Assembly: GCA_964557975.1 (NCBI GenBank)
Contig: CAZLCG010000036.1
Coordinates: 1-18,497, forward strand
Length of the DNA stretch: 18,497 nucleotides
Direction of reading: 5' to 3'
Origin: Fimenecus sp964557975
GTDB taxonomy: Bacteria; Bacillota; Clostridia; Oscillospirales; Acutalibacteraceae
The translations under genes were made by a program, and so were the position numbers. The notes under the pieces are model-generated. The model ran no database searches, was not told the origin of the DNA, and saw only the letters and a list, made by a program, of their open reading frames with translations. This document shows, in pieces, positions 7,784-15,198 of the stretch; position 1 is the stretch's first letter, and each line of letters opens with the position of its first letter.

Positions 7784-7794
7784 ATTTAAAGCAC

Positions 7795-7840
7795 AAAAGA
7801 CCGCCTGATATTCTGCGGAAAATCAAGCGGCTTTTTAGTA
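7795..7840 (-). terminator. Intrinsic terminator of the pyrG/membrane-protein transcript
   Basis: Read on the - strand, GCCGCTTGAT and ATCAGGCGGT form a 10-bp stem (two wobble pairs) followed by CTTTT. It lies ~45 bp after the stop of the membrane-protein gene. On the + strand the same hairpin ends in CTTTTTAG, so it may work in both directions. Confidence 0.7.
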
Positions 7841-7885
7841 TGTCATACCGTATTCGCGTTAAAAGATGATATATGCCGTTCGGCG

Positions 7886-8560
7886 TTATTTGCTGTGCTC
7901 TCTTAAATTACGGGATAAAATATTATTTACGGGCGCATTCAGCCTGCTGTAAAAGAATTTGACCGCGACGCCCGTAAGCAGCGCGGAAATAACCGTGCCC
8001 TCTCTTGTACCGACAATTTTAAAATCAAAGAATATGAGCGACAGTATGATTGAAAGCGCAACGCACGACACATCAAAGGCTATTTTAACATTTCCGAAAT
8101 TCCTATTAAAGACATCGGCAATTGCTTTTACAAACGCTTCGCCCGAGTTCATAACAACATTTGCGATGACCGAAAGGGAAATTCCGAAAGCGAGAACGGC
8201 AATTCCGATAAGCATCATGGCAAAACGGACGGGGTAAAAATTCGCGGGGATATGCGAAACAATCCACAGCCCGAAGTCGGTAAACCATCCGAAAAGAAAC
8301 GACAGCGGAACTTGAAGCAGCTGTATCATTCGGAATTTTTTGCGGAGCAGAATAATCTGACCGACAATTAAACAGCAGTTCCAGATTATCAGCCACGTTC
8401 CGAGCGTCAGGAATGAAAATTTGAAGCTCAGTACATTCGCCACCGATGAAATCGGCGATACGCCGAGCTCGGCGCGTTTTGTAAACGCAACGCCCAAAGC
8501 CGAGAAAAACAGGCTTATTATAAAAAGTATGTACCGTTTTGCTGTTTCAATTTTGCTCAT
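7886..8560 (-). CDS. YczE/YitT-like integral membrane protein
   Basis: A 224-residue protein with five or six hydrophobic segments, roughly residues 9-27, 48-70, 80-98, 112-135, 163-185 and a weaker one near 195-212. The loop after the first segment holds ELGVSPISS, and the G-LG-SP signature is typical of the YczE/YyaS/YitT group of Bacillota membrane proteins, whose transported substrate is not established. The ATG at 8560 is chosen because TAAGGA lies 9 nt upstream; the GTG at 8566 is too close to that site. It follows pyrG on the same strand after a 105-bp gap with no clear promoter, so read-through from pyrG is possible. Confidence 0.75.
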   Translation of the reverse strand: MSKIETAKRYILFIISLFFSALGVAFTKRAELGVSPISSVANVLSFKFSFLTLGTWLIIWNCCLIVGQIILLRKKFRMIQLLQVPLSFLFGWFTDFGLWIVSHIPANFYPVRFAMMLIGIAVLAFGISLSVIANVVMNSGEAFVKAIADVFNRNFGNVKIAFDVSCVALSIILSLIFFDFKIVGTREGTVISALLTGVAVKFFYSRLNAPVNNILSRNLREHSK

Positions 8561-8593
8561 TGTCACATATCCTTACATTTTAAACAGTAACAG

Positions 8594-8616
8594 CGCTCAA
8601 ACTTTGCTCGCAGGAG
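8594..8616 (-). other. Hairpin after pyrG
   Basis: CTTTGCT and AGCAAAG form a 7-bp stem with a nine-base loop in the gap between pyrG and the membrane-protein gene. The gap contains several GCAAAGC motifs. On the - strand only TTT follows, so it is at most a weak terminator or a transcript-end stabiliser. Confidence 0.35.
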
Positions 8617-8665
8617 AAGCAAAGCCCGCGGCAGATCGCAAGCAAAGCAGGGATGACGAATCGTT

Positions 8666-10300
8666 TTAAAGACGGGAGCCGTCTGCGTTTAGGTTATACT
8701 CCTTCGCCGCGCCTATAAGTCCTTTAAAAAGCGGATGCGGGTTAGTCGGTCTTGATTTAAACTCGGGGTGAGCCTGCGAGGCTACGAACCACGGGTGGTC
8801 GCGAAGCTCAACCATTTCGACAATATGCTTGTCGGGCGAAACGCCGCATATGTGCATACCGTTATTTTCGAGCAGGTCGCGGTAATCATTGTTGACCTCG
8901 TAACGGTGGCGGTGTCTTTCGTGAATCAGCTGCATCCCGTAGGCTTTATATGCCTTTGAGTCTTCGTCAAGCATACACGGATACTGACCGAGCCTCATAG
9001 TACCGCCCATATTTGTAACATCGTGCTGGTCGGGCATAAGATAGATGACGGGGTTCTTTGTATCGGGATCGATTTCGGTTGTATTTGCGTCTTTAAGCTT
9101 CAGAACGTTCCTCGCAAATTCTATAATTGCAATTTGAAGCCCTAAACAGATGCCGAGATAAGGCACTTTATTTTCTCTCGCGTATTTTGCGGCAAGAATT
9201 TTTCCCTCAACGCCCCTTGTTCCGAATCCGCCCGGAACGAGTATCCCGTCCGCCTTGCCGAGAATATCGCCGACATTGTCGTCGGTGATGGTTTCGGAAT
9301 CGACCCAGTCAATGTTAACTCTTACGCCGTGAAAAAGCCCGCCGTGCTTTAAAGCCTCGTTGACGCTCAGGTATGAGTCGTGAAGCTCGACATATTTACC
9401 GACAAGGGCGATATTAACGCTCCCGGTAAGCGATTTGTTTCTTTCGGTCATTTGAAGCCACGCACTGTGGTCCGGCTCGTCGCAGACAAGCTTAAGAGTT
9501 TTAATCGCAATATCCGCAAGCCCTTCCTTTTCGAGCGCCATCGGTATTTCGTACAAGGTCGGCAAATCAATGTTTTCAATTACATTGGATTTCGGAACGT
9601 TACAGAAAAGGGCGATTTTATCCTTTATGCTGTCGTCGATTTTGTGTTCCGTACGCAGAACGATAACGTCGGGTTTTATCCCCAGCCCCAAAAGCTCCTT
9701 GACGGAGTGCTGTGTGGGTTTGGTTTTAAGCTCCATAGACGCGCCGAGGAACGGCACAAGGGTTACATGAATGTGCATACAGTCGCCGGGTCTTTCTTGA
9801 GCGAACTGCCTGATAGCTTCGAGGAAGGGCAGGCTTTCAATATCGCCTACCGTACCGCCGATTTCAACAAGAACAATATCCGTATCCTCGGTTTCGTTAA
9901 GGGCAATTCTTCTTTTGATTTCGTTTGTGATGTGGGGAATAACCTGAACGGTATGACCGCCGTAGATACCCTTTCTTTCATTTGAAAGGACGTTAAAATA
10001 AACGCTTCCCGAGGTGCAGGAGCTGTTCTTTGTAAGGCATTCGTCAATAAATCTCTCGTAGTGCCCGAGGTCAAGGTCGGTTTCAGCGCCGTCATCGGTC
10101 ACGAAAACCTCGCCGTGCTGTATCGGGTTCATAGTGCCGGGATCGATATTGAGATAGGGGTCAAGCTTGATAACCGTAACCTTAAGCCCTCTGTCCTTCA
10201 GCAATCTGCCGAGCGAAGCGGCGGTAATGCCTTTGCCCAATCCTGAAACAACGCCTCCGGTAACAAAAATGTACTTTGTGTTTTTCTGCCTTTTTGCCAT
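8666..10300 (-). CDS. pyrG: CTP synthase
   Basis: A 544-residue enzyme that makes CTP from UTP, ATP and glutamine, the last step of pyrimidine nucleotide synthesis in the cytosol. The N-terminal amidoligase domain carries the P-loop GGVVSGLGKG (15-24), LDPYLNIDPGTMNP and the VEIGGTVGDIES motif (145-156). The C-terminal class I glutamine amidotransferase has PGGFG (356-360), the nucleophile C385 in GICLGLQ, and H511/E513 in QAHPEF. Length fits the family (~535-550). AGGAG in the purine-rich stretch upstream fits the ATG at 10300. It starts 50 bp after the DUF1846 gene with no promoter seen, so the two are probably co-transcribed. The last nine residues come from a dispersed hairpin repeat rather than conserved pyrG sequence. 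Confidence 0.98.
   Translation of the reverse strand: MAKRQKNTKYIFVTGGVVSGLGKGITAASLGRLLKDRGLKVTVIKLDPYLNIDPGTMNPIQHGEVFVTDDGAETDLDLGHYERFIDECLTKNSSCTSGSVYFNVLSNERKGIYGGHTVQVIPHITNEIKRRIALNETEDTDIVLVEIGGTVGDIESLPFLEAIRQFAQERPGDCMHIHVTLVPFLGASMELKTKPTQHSVKELLGLGIKPDVIVLRTEHKIDDSIKDKIALFCNVPKSNVIENIDLPTLYEIPMALEKEGLADIAIKTLKLVCDEPDHSAWLQMTERNKSLTGSVNIALVGKYVELHDSYLSVNEALKHGGLFHGVRVNIDWVDSETITDDNVGDILGKADGILVPGGFGTRGVEGKILAAKYARENKVPYLGICLGLQIAIIEFARNVLKLKDANTTEIDPDTKNPVIYLMPDQHDVTNMGGTMRLGQYPCMLDEDSKAYKAYGMQLIHERHRHRYEVNNDYRDLLENNGMHICGVSPDKHIVEMVELRDHPWFVASQAHPEFKSRPTNPHPLFKGLIGAAKEYNLNADGSRL
8668..8698. repeat. Hairpin repeat, copy 2, forming the end of pyrG
   Basis: 28 of 31 bases match 2891-2921, including 18 identical bases at 8681-8698. 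Here the element encodes the last residues of CTP synthase (NLNADGSRL) and the stop codon. Confidence 0.6.
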
Positions 10301-10350
10301 TCCTTTAATCTCTCCTTTTTATAGCTTATTCCCTTCATTTTAATTGCAAA

Positions 10351-11832
10351 CTATTTATTATAAAGCGTATTTGTTTGCCTGAACGGCTCACAGGTAACGT
10401 TTATTCCCAATTTTTTAAGCGTATGCATATCAACGTCTGAAAGAATTACGGTTGAGTGCATTTCACATCCGTTAAGCGATTGGATTGCCTGCATGGCTTT
10501 TTCCGCCGTCGGGTTGGTTGCCGCCGAAATTGAAAGAGCCATAAGCACTTCGTTCGTATGAAGTCTCGGATTTTTATTGCCTAAGTGGTTCACTTTGAGA
10601 TCCTGTATAGGTTCAATAACAACGGGTGAAACCAAATCAATGTCGTCGTTTATTTTTGCCGTCTTTTTAAGCGCGTTTAAAAGCATAGCCGAGGATGCGC
10701 CGAGCAGGGCTGAGGTTTTGCCTGTTACTATTTCGCCGTCCTCAAGCTCAATCGCCGCCGAAGGGGCGTTCGTTAAGTCCCTTAATTTAAGCGCGGGAAC
10801 GACGCATTTCCTGTATTCGGGCGTGATTTCAAGTTGATTCATAATAATGTCGAGATTGCATATCTCATTTTTGACATTCTTGCCGTTTTTCTGTTCGACA
10901 AGAGCCTTGTAATATCTTCTGATTACCTCCTGCTTTGACGCCTCGCACACCGCACCGTCATCTGTAATGCAGCTGCCCGCCATATTAACTCCCATATCGG
11001 TAGGGGATTTATAAGGCGATTCACCGAAGATTTTTTCAAAAATCGCATTGAGGACAGGGAAAATTTCAATATCTCTGTTATAGTTGACCGTGGTTTTGCC
11101 GTACGCCTCAAGGTGGAACGGATCAATCATATTTACATCGTTAAGATCCGTCGTAGCCGCCTCGTAAGCAAGGTTGACGGGGTGCTTTAACGGAAGATTC
11201 CAAATAGGGAAGGTCTCAAATTTTGCATAGCCCGCGCTGACGCCTAGCTTATGCTCGTGATAAAGCTGCGAAAGACAGACCGCCATTTTGCCGCTTCCGG
11301 GTCCGGGCGCGGTAACAACAACCAATTTGCGCGAGGTTTCTATGTAATCGTTCCTGCCGTAGCCGCTGTCGCTTACAATCAGCGGAACGTCGGCGGGGTA
11401 GTTTTCAATTACGTAATGCCTGTAGGTTTTAAGCCCCAAGCCGTTAAGCTTTTCTTCAAAGGCAACAGCGGAAGGCTGGTTGTTAAATTGGGTCAGAACG
11501 ACACCGCAGATAACAAGCCCAAAGTCCGAATAAACGTCGACGAGCCTTAACACATCGGTGTCATAGGTTATGCCGATATCGCTCCTTACCTTGTTTTTTT
11601 CAATGTCGTTGGCGTTGATTGCAATAATCATTTCCGCCTCGTCTTTAAGCTCAAGAAGCATTTTCATTTTGCTGTCGGGAAGAAAACCCGGCAAAACCCT
11701 TGAAGCATGAAAATCGTCAAAAATCTTGCCCCCAAATTCAAGGTAAAGCTTACCGCCGAATTCGTCGATTCTGTTCCTGATATGCTCAGACTGCATTTTT
11801 AAGTATTTGTCATTATCAAACCCGATCTTCAT
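10351..11832 (-). CDS. DUF1846 family protein
   Basis: A 493-residue cytosolic protein of the DUF1846 (COG4868) family, widespread in Bacillota; structures exist but no reaction is firmly assigned. The N-terminus (MKIGFDNDKYLKMQSEHIRNR, here split from the rest for brevity) and the FGGKIFDDFHASRVLPGF block are family hallmarks. A glycine-rich APGPGSGK loop at 175-182 resembles a P-loop and suggests nucleotide or phosphate binding. The HPVNLAYEAAT and GVNMAG blocks near residues 216 and 284 are also characteristic. Length is typical (~495-500). It has its own promoter with a structured leader and precedes pyrG by 50 bp. The Shine-Dalgarno (GGGAAAA) is weak. Confidence 0.9.
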   Translation of the reverse strand: MKIGFDNDKYLKMQSEHIRNRIDEFGGKLYLEFGGKIFDDFHASRVLPGFLPDSKMKMLLELKDEAEMIIAINANDIEKNKVRSDIGITYDTDVLRLVDVYSDFGLVICGVVLTQFNNQPSAVAFEEKLNGLGLKTYRHYVIENYPADVPLIVSDSGYGRNDYIETSRKLVVVTAPGPGSGKMAVCLSQLYHEHKLGVSAGYAKFETFPIWNLPLKHPVNLAYEAATTDLNDVNMIDPFHLEAYGKTTVNYNRDIEIFPVLNAIFEKIFGESPYKSPTDMGVNMAGSCITDDGAVCEASKQEVIRRYYKALVEQKNGKNVKNEICNLDIIMNQLEITPEYRKCVVPALKLRDLTNAPSAAIELEDGEIVTGKTSALLGASSAMLLNALKKTAKINDDIDLVSPVVIEPIQDLKVNHLGNKNPRLHTNEVLMALSISAATNPTAEKAMQAIQSLNGCEMHSTVILSDVDMHTLKKLGINVTCEPFRQTNTLYNK

Positions 11833-11871
11833 TTAATTTTCCCGTCCGTTTCTTTATCACACAAAAATAAA

Positions 11872-11911
11872 CACACTTCGGCGGTGGCTACACAACCAAA
11901 ACCGAAGTGTG
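11872..11911 (-). promoter_or_regulatory. Leader hairpin upstream of the DUF1846 gene
   Basis: A perfect 10-bp stem (CACACTTCGG at 11872-11881, CCGAAGTGTG at 11902-11911) closes a 20-nt loop that can pair again as GGTT/AGCC. It starts within a few bases of the predicted transcription start, and on the - strand is followed by TTTATTTTTG. It could be an attenuator, a terminator-like switch or a 5' stabilising hairpin. Confidence 0.55.
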
Positions 11912-11920
11912 ACACTAATT

Positions 11921-11949
11921 ATTATAATGTATGTTAAAATAAAAATCAA
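11921..11949 (-). promoter_or_regulatory. Sigma-A promoter for the DUF1846-pyrG unit
   Basis: On the - strand, TTGATT (11949-11944), a 17-bp spacer and a perfect TATAAT (11926-11921). The predicted start is near 11914, giving a leader of about 82 nt. Confidence 0.75.
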
Positions 11950-11982
11950 TAGTATGAAATAAAAAAATCGGCGAATTATAAA

Positions 11983-12651
11983 TTATTTTATCTGCCAGTC
12001 AATAGGAGCTTGCCCCGAGCTTATCAAAATTTCGTTTGTTTTAGAGAAATGCTTGCAGCCGAAGAAGCCGTTATATGCGGAAAGCGGACTCGGGTGAGCG
12101 GCGGTCAGCTTGACGTGATTGGGGTTTGTTATCACCGACGCCTTGTTTCTCGCGTTTGCGCCCCAAAGCAGGAACACAACGGGAGTTTGCTTGCTGTTGA
12201 GGCTTGAAATTACCGTGTCGGTGAAAATTTCCCAGCCCATTCCCTTGTGGCTGTTGGGGCTTGCCTCGCGAACGGTCAGCACCGTGTTTAAAAGCAGAAC
12301 GCCCTGCCGAGCCCACGATGTCAGCTCGCCGTGCGGCGGAGCGGGAATACCGAGGTCGGAATTAAGCTCTTTAAATATATTTTGAAGCGACGGCGGCGGG
12401 GGAGTGCCTCTTTTTACCGAGAAGCACATTCCGTGCGCCTGACCGAAGCCGTGGTAAGGGTCCTGACCGATAATTACGACCTTTGTGTCGGCAAACGAAG
12501 TATAGCGAAGCGCGTTGAAAATGTCGTTCATCGGCGGATAAATCCTGCGTGACATATATTCGCTTTTCAGAAACTGCCTGAGCTTGCGGTAATAGGGCTT
12601 GTCAAATTCGCCCTTTAAAATTTCATCCCAATCGTTACCGATATTTACCAT
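11983..12651 (-). CDS. ung: Uracil-DNA glycosylase (family 1)
   Basis: A 222-residue base-excision repair enzyme that removes uracil from DNA arising by cytosine deamination or dUMP incorporation. The water-activating loop GQDPYH is at 62-67 (catalytic D64), the PPPPS loop at 84-88, LLNTVLTVREASPNSH at 120-135, and the minor-groove loop HPSPLSA at 186-192 (H186). Length is normal. It has its own promoter, shared back-to-back with the divergent phospholipase-like gene. The Shine-Dalgarno is weak (GAGATGA). Confidence 0.97.
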   Translation of the reverse strand: MVNIGNDWDEILKGEFDKPYYRKLRQFLKSEYMSRRIYPPMNDIFNALRYTSFADTKVVIIGQDPYHGFGQAHGMCFSVKRGTPPPPSLQNIFKELNSDLGIPAPPHGELTSWARQGVLLLNTVLTVREASPNSHKGMGWEIFTDTVISSLNSKQTPVVFLLWGANARNKASVITNPNHVKLTAAHPSPLSAYNGFFGCKHFSKTNEILISSGQAPIDWQIK

Positions 12652-12689
12652 ATTGTCATCTCATTTCACGCGGTAATGTATTTACGGTT

Positions 12690-12718
12690 ATTTTACCATA
12701 CCGCCGTGTATTTTTCAA
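12690..12718 (-). promoter_or_regulatory. Sigma-A promoter of ung
   Basis: On the - strand, TTGAAA (12718-12713), 17 bp, TAAAAT (12695-12690). Its -35 box is one base from that of the divergent + strand promoter. Confidence 0.7.
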
Positions 12719-12719
12719 T

Positions 12720-12748
12720 TTGAAAAAAGCGAGTAGGTATGATATATT
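12720..12748 (+). promoter_or_regulatory. Sigma-A promoter of the PI-PLC-like gene
   Basis: TTGAAA at 12720-12725, 17 bp, TATATT at 12743-12748. The start is predicted near 12755, immediately before the AGGAG Shine-Dalgarno at 12758-12762, so the leader is very short. Confidence 0.7.
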
Positions 12749-12769
12749 AAAAGAAAAAGGAGACGCGCT

Positions 12770-13654
12770 ATGGAAAACGTTAAAAATGCCTGCGAATGGA
12801 TGAAAAATATTGATGACGGTAAAAAAATTAACGAACTTAATATTGCAGGTACTCACGACAGCGCCGCAGCGCGGTCTTCGTTCGGTATTTTTGCGGACTG
12901 CCAGCGTCTTGATATTAAAGCCCAGCTTAATATCGGCGTCAGGTTTTTGGATATACGCCTTCAATATGATTCGGACGGCAATTTTCACGCGGTACACGCG
13001 AAAGCCGACTGCTACAGCAGGGGATTGAAAAAAATTACTTTTAAGGATATTTTGTCCGACTGTTACGGATTTTTGGACAGGCACCCGTCTGAAACGATAC
13101 TGATGCTTGTAAAGGAGGATGACGGGAATGTCGGAAAGGAGCTTTACCGCAGTATATTTGAAAACCAAATAGGCATAAACAAAGCTCGGTGGTTTTTGGA
13201 AAACAGGATTCCCGCCCTCGGTGAGGTTCGCGGCAAAATCGTACTGCTTTCAAGGCTTGACATTGATTTTGAGCGCTTCGACGACAGTGATTCGGGGCTT
13301 AACCTTTCCGCATGGCCCGACCAAGGCAGCGGGGTGAATACGGATTTTCTCACCTTTCAAATAGAAAGAACGGATAAAAGGGCCTTCATTAAAGCGGCCG
13401 TTCAGGACAGATACGGGCTTAAATCAGATAAGAAATATGACTGCGCATATAAAAAATTATACAATACCGAAGCGGATAAAAACACGATAGTTATAAACTA
13501 TCTATCCACTGCGGGCGAACTGATACCGAAAAAGGCGGCGGGGAAAATCAACCGTAAATTTTACGCCGATGAGTTTAATCCGAGGTGTCCGCAGATAGTT
13601 TTATTCGATTTCGTTACTCCCGAATTGGCGCAGAGGGTGTTTGAGAAAAACTAA
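12770..13654 (+). CDS. Phosphatidylinositol-specific phospholipase C-like phosphodiesterase
   Basis: A 294-residue protein of the bacterial PI-PLC X-domain family, which cleaves phosphatidylinositol to diacylglycerol and a cyclic inositol phosphate using two histidines. Visible signatures: NIAGTHDSAA (H29, D30), QLNIGVRFLDIRL (R63), FHAVHA (H76 as the likely second histidine, with A instead of the usual G after it), then FKDIL ... FLDRHPSETILMLVKED. Length is similar to Bacillus and Listeria enzymes. No signal peptide or membrane segment is visible, unlike the secreted enzymes, so it may act inside the cell or have another phosphodiester substrate. The ATG at 12770 follows AGGAG with a 7-nt spacer. 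Confidence 0.85.
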   Translation: MENVKNACEWMKNIDDGKKINELNIAGTHDSAAARSSFGIFADCQRLDIKAQLNIGVRFLDIRLQYDSDGNFHAVHAKADCYSRGLKKITFKDILSDCYGFLDRHPSETILMLVKEDDGNVGKELYRSIFENQIGINKARWFLENRIPALGEVRGKIVLLSRLDIDFERFDDSDSGLNLSAWPDQGSGVNTDFLTFQIERTDKRAFIKAAVQDRYGLKSDKKYDCAYKKLYNTEADKNTIVINYLSTAGELIPKKAAGKINRKFYADEFNPRCPQIVLFDFVTPELAQRVFEKN

Positions 13655-13656
13655 AT

Positions 13657-13700
13657 GGCATTCCGCCGTCGGAACGCCACGTTCCGCAAGCGTAAATGCC
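13657..13700 (+). terminator. Branched hairpin after the PI-PLC-like gene
   Basis: GGCATT at 13657-13662 pairs with AATGCC at 13695-13700 and encloses an inner stem CGGAAC/GTTCCG (13670-13675, 13681-13686). It begins 2 bp after the stop codon. No T-run follows directly, so its action as a terminator is uncertain. Confidence 0.4.
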
Positions 13701-13808
13701 GTACCGTTTGATTGAGCTTTCGTTTGTTATGTATGAAGCAATTTTAAACAGGTTTATTTATGAGGTTTAGTGAAACCTTCTCTATTATTTGAGTTTGTAT
13801 ATTTAAAT

Positions 13809-13849
13809 CGGAGCAAAGCTCCGGCAAGCTCGCTTGAAACGCTGCTTGC
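13809..13849. repeat. Two adjacent small hairpins in the gap before the restriction operon end
   Basis: CGGAGC/GCTCCG (13809-13823, AAA loop) is followed directly by GCAAGC/GCTTGC (13824-13829, 13844-13849). They lie in the 250-bp gap between the convergent PI-PLC-like and methyltransferase genes and join the hairpin repeat at 13851-13903. Confidence 0.4.
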
Positions 13850-13850
13850 G

Positions 13851-13903
13851 AACGATTGCAACCCGCCGCTTCAGAGACGGGGGAATTTCCGCGATTAGGT
13901 TAT
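13851..13903. repeat. Hairpin repeat, copy 3, at the end of the restriction operon
   Basis: On the - strand it reads TAACCTAATCGCGGA, then CCCCCG and a GC-rich inverted repeat, like the TAACCTAAACGCAGA plus CCCCCG of the copies at 2834-2921 and 8668-8698. It starts 2 bp after the stop of the second methyltransferase gene and is the likely operon end. Confidence 0.5.
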
Positions 13904-13904
13904 T

Positions 13905-14651
13905 TTACTTTCTGAATACAAACAAATTCTCGTGAGCAATCAGCAAAAAGTTATATTTCATGCTGTTGGTTTTCCAATATCCTGTAGCCTTGCAGTTATG
14001 CTGTTCCTTAATTATTATCTCTTTCAGCTTAAAGCCCGCATCCTCAAAAATACGCATAACATCAAAGGACATCGGTATCATACAGCCCTTTTGACGGGTA
14101 TCGCCCATAAGAACAGCGCAAAATTTATCTTTTTTCAGAACTCGGTAGCTTTCATTAGCTACCTTTTTCATTTCTTGAAGGAAGTCTTTCACTTTCAAAT
14201 GCGATAAATCTTCTTGAATATCTTCGCTGTAATGAATAATATCTGCATACGGCGGATGTGTACAGATAAGGTCAATGCTGTCATCGGGAATAAAGTCCAA
14301 ATTGCGCGCATCGCCCTTGTGGATATATACCTTGCCGTTAGCGCCCTCATGCTCAAAGTCCGTCTTTTCCTTACAGCGTTCAAGTGCAACATCATTTACA
14401 TCAACGCCGATGATGTCTCTATTGAGCAGCTTGGCCTCTACGAGTGTTGTACCGCCTCCGGCAAACTGGTCAAGCACTAAATCTCCCTCCTGTGAATATC
14501 GTAGGAGAATATTACGGGGAATGTATGGTGACCAGTTTCCACGCCATTTGGCATCATGGGTGGCCCAGTCTCCACGCTTTGGAAATGACCAATGTGTAGT
14601 CATCTCCAGTTCAAAATCTTCCGGTTCCCATTTGGTTATCTTTTTTGCCAT
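13905..14651 (-). CDS. DNA methyltransferase (TSPPY-like, N4-cytosine or N6-adenine)
   Basis: A 248-residue S-adenosylmethionine-dependent DNA methyltransferase. Motif I is DQFAGGGTTLVEA (61-73), the SAM ribose acidic residue lies in IIGVDVN (80-86), and the catalytic motif IV is THPPYADI (131-138), a variant of TSPPY as in N4-cytosine enzymes, though N6-adenine cannot be excluded. The N-terminal WSFPKRGDWATHDAKWRGNWSP block holds the target-side conserved W/G pattern. Motif order is I then IV. It does not resemble DpnA, the single-strand GATC methylase of classical DpnII operons, which has IV before I. Its ATG overlaps the stop of the preceding gene by one base (TAATG), with AAAGGA upstream, so translation is probably coupled. 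Confidence 0.85.
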   Translation of the reverse strand: MAKKITKWEPEDFELEMTTHWSFPKRGDWATHDAKWRGNWSPYIPRNILLRYSQEGDLVLDQFAGGGTTLVEAKLLNRDIIGVDVNDVALERCKEKTDFEHEGANGKVYIHKGDARNLDFIPDDSIDLICTHPPYADIIHYSEDIQEDLSHLKVKDFLQEMKKVANESYRVLKKDKFCAVLMGDTRQKGCMIPMSFDVMRIFEDAGFKLKEIIIKEQHNCKATGYWKTNSMKYNFLLIAHENLFVFRK

Positions 14652-15187
14652 TACTCAAAATCCTTTGCGTCAAGTTTAAATCGTTCCAAAATGGCATTCA
14701 TAGAAAGCCACCGCCCCGCCTTAGTGGGATAATTACAATCTTCTTGTCCCCAAATCCATTTATATGCTTTGAGAATCGTCTCAACAGGGATGCCCACCGT
14801 GTTTTTAAGATTCATTTTCTTAATTACACAATCGGGTTCATCCCCGCAACAAACGCGGTATAATGCTTCAATAAGCAAAACAGCACTTTGGCTATCAAAT
14901 TCGTACTTTACCGTAATATCGTCGCTTATCTCACTATGGCTTATTAGCCATAAACTTTCTTCGTCTGGATTGTAAATAAAGACCATGAAATCATCATGAG
15001 ACAACCTCCCAAAGTTCCGCTTCCCCCCAGGCTTGTTTATTGCAATAATTTCGCCAGTCGCCAATCGCTCCACTTCATACAGCAGATATGGAATATTTAG
15101 TAATTCATCTCTGAACGCATTTTGCTCTTGGTTTTCGATTTCTATAGGTACCAAGTTTACCTTGTATTTGAATATTTTATTTGGCAT
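14651..15187 (-). CDS. Protein of unknown function in the restriction operon
   Basis: I do not recognise the family. A 178-residue soluble protein without signal peptide or membrane segment. Visible features: a basic N-terminus (MPNKIFKYKVNLVPIE), GEIIAINKPGGKRNFGRLSHDD near residue 49, FMVFIYNPDEESLWLISHSEI near 71, and an acidic/cysteine stretch RVCCGDEPDC near 113. The acidic plus lysine residues in the first half could form a nuclease site, but no PD-(D/E)XK or HNH pattern is clear. It lies between the DpnII nuclease and the second methyltransferase and overlaps the latter by one base, so it may be the cognate endonuclease or an accessory protein. The ATG at 15187 has AGAGGA upstream; the ATG at 15202 overlaps the preceding stop (ATGA). 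Confidence 0.75.
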   Translation of the reverse strand: MPNKIFKYKVNLVPIEIENQEQNAFRDELLNIPYLLYEVERLATGEIIAINKPGGKRNFGRLSHDDFMVFIYNPDEESLWLISHSEISDDITVKYEFDSQSAVLLIEALYRVCCGDEPDCVIKKMNLKNTVGIPVETILKAYKWIWGQEDCNYPTKAGRWLSMNAILERFKLDAKDFE

Positions 15188-15198
15188 ATCTATTCCTC

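Noticed and set aside
9380..9985. A 201-codon + strand open frame inside pyrG
   Set aside because: It is fully antisense to conserved CTP synthase and has no recognisable domain or ribosome site.
12656..13168. A 170-codon - strand open frame
   Set aside because: Antisense to the PI-PLC-like gene and spans its promoter; no domain features.
13905..14651. Identification of the second methyltransferase as DpnA
   Set aside because: DpnA has motif IV before motif I and a different sequence; here motif I comes first and motif IV is THPPY.
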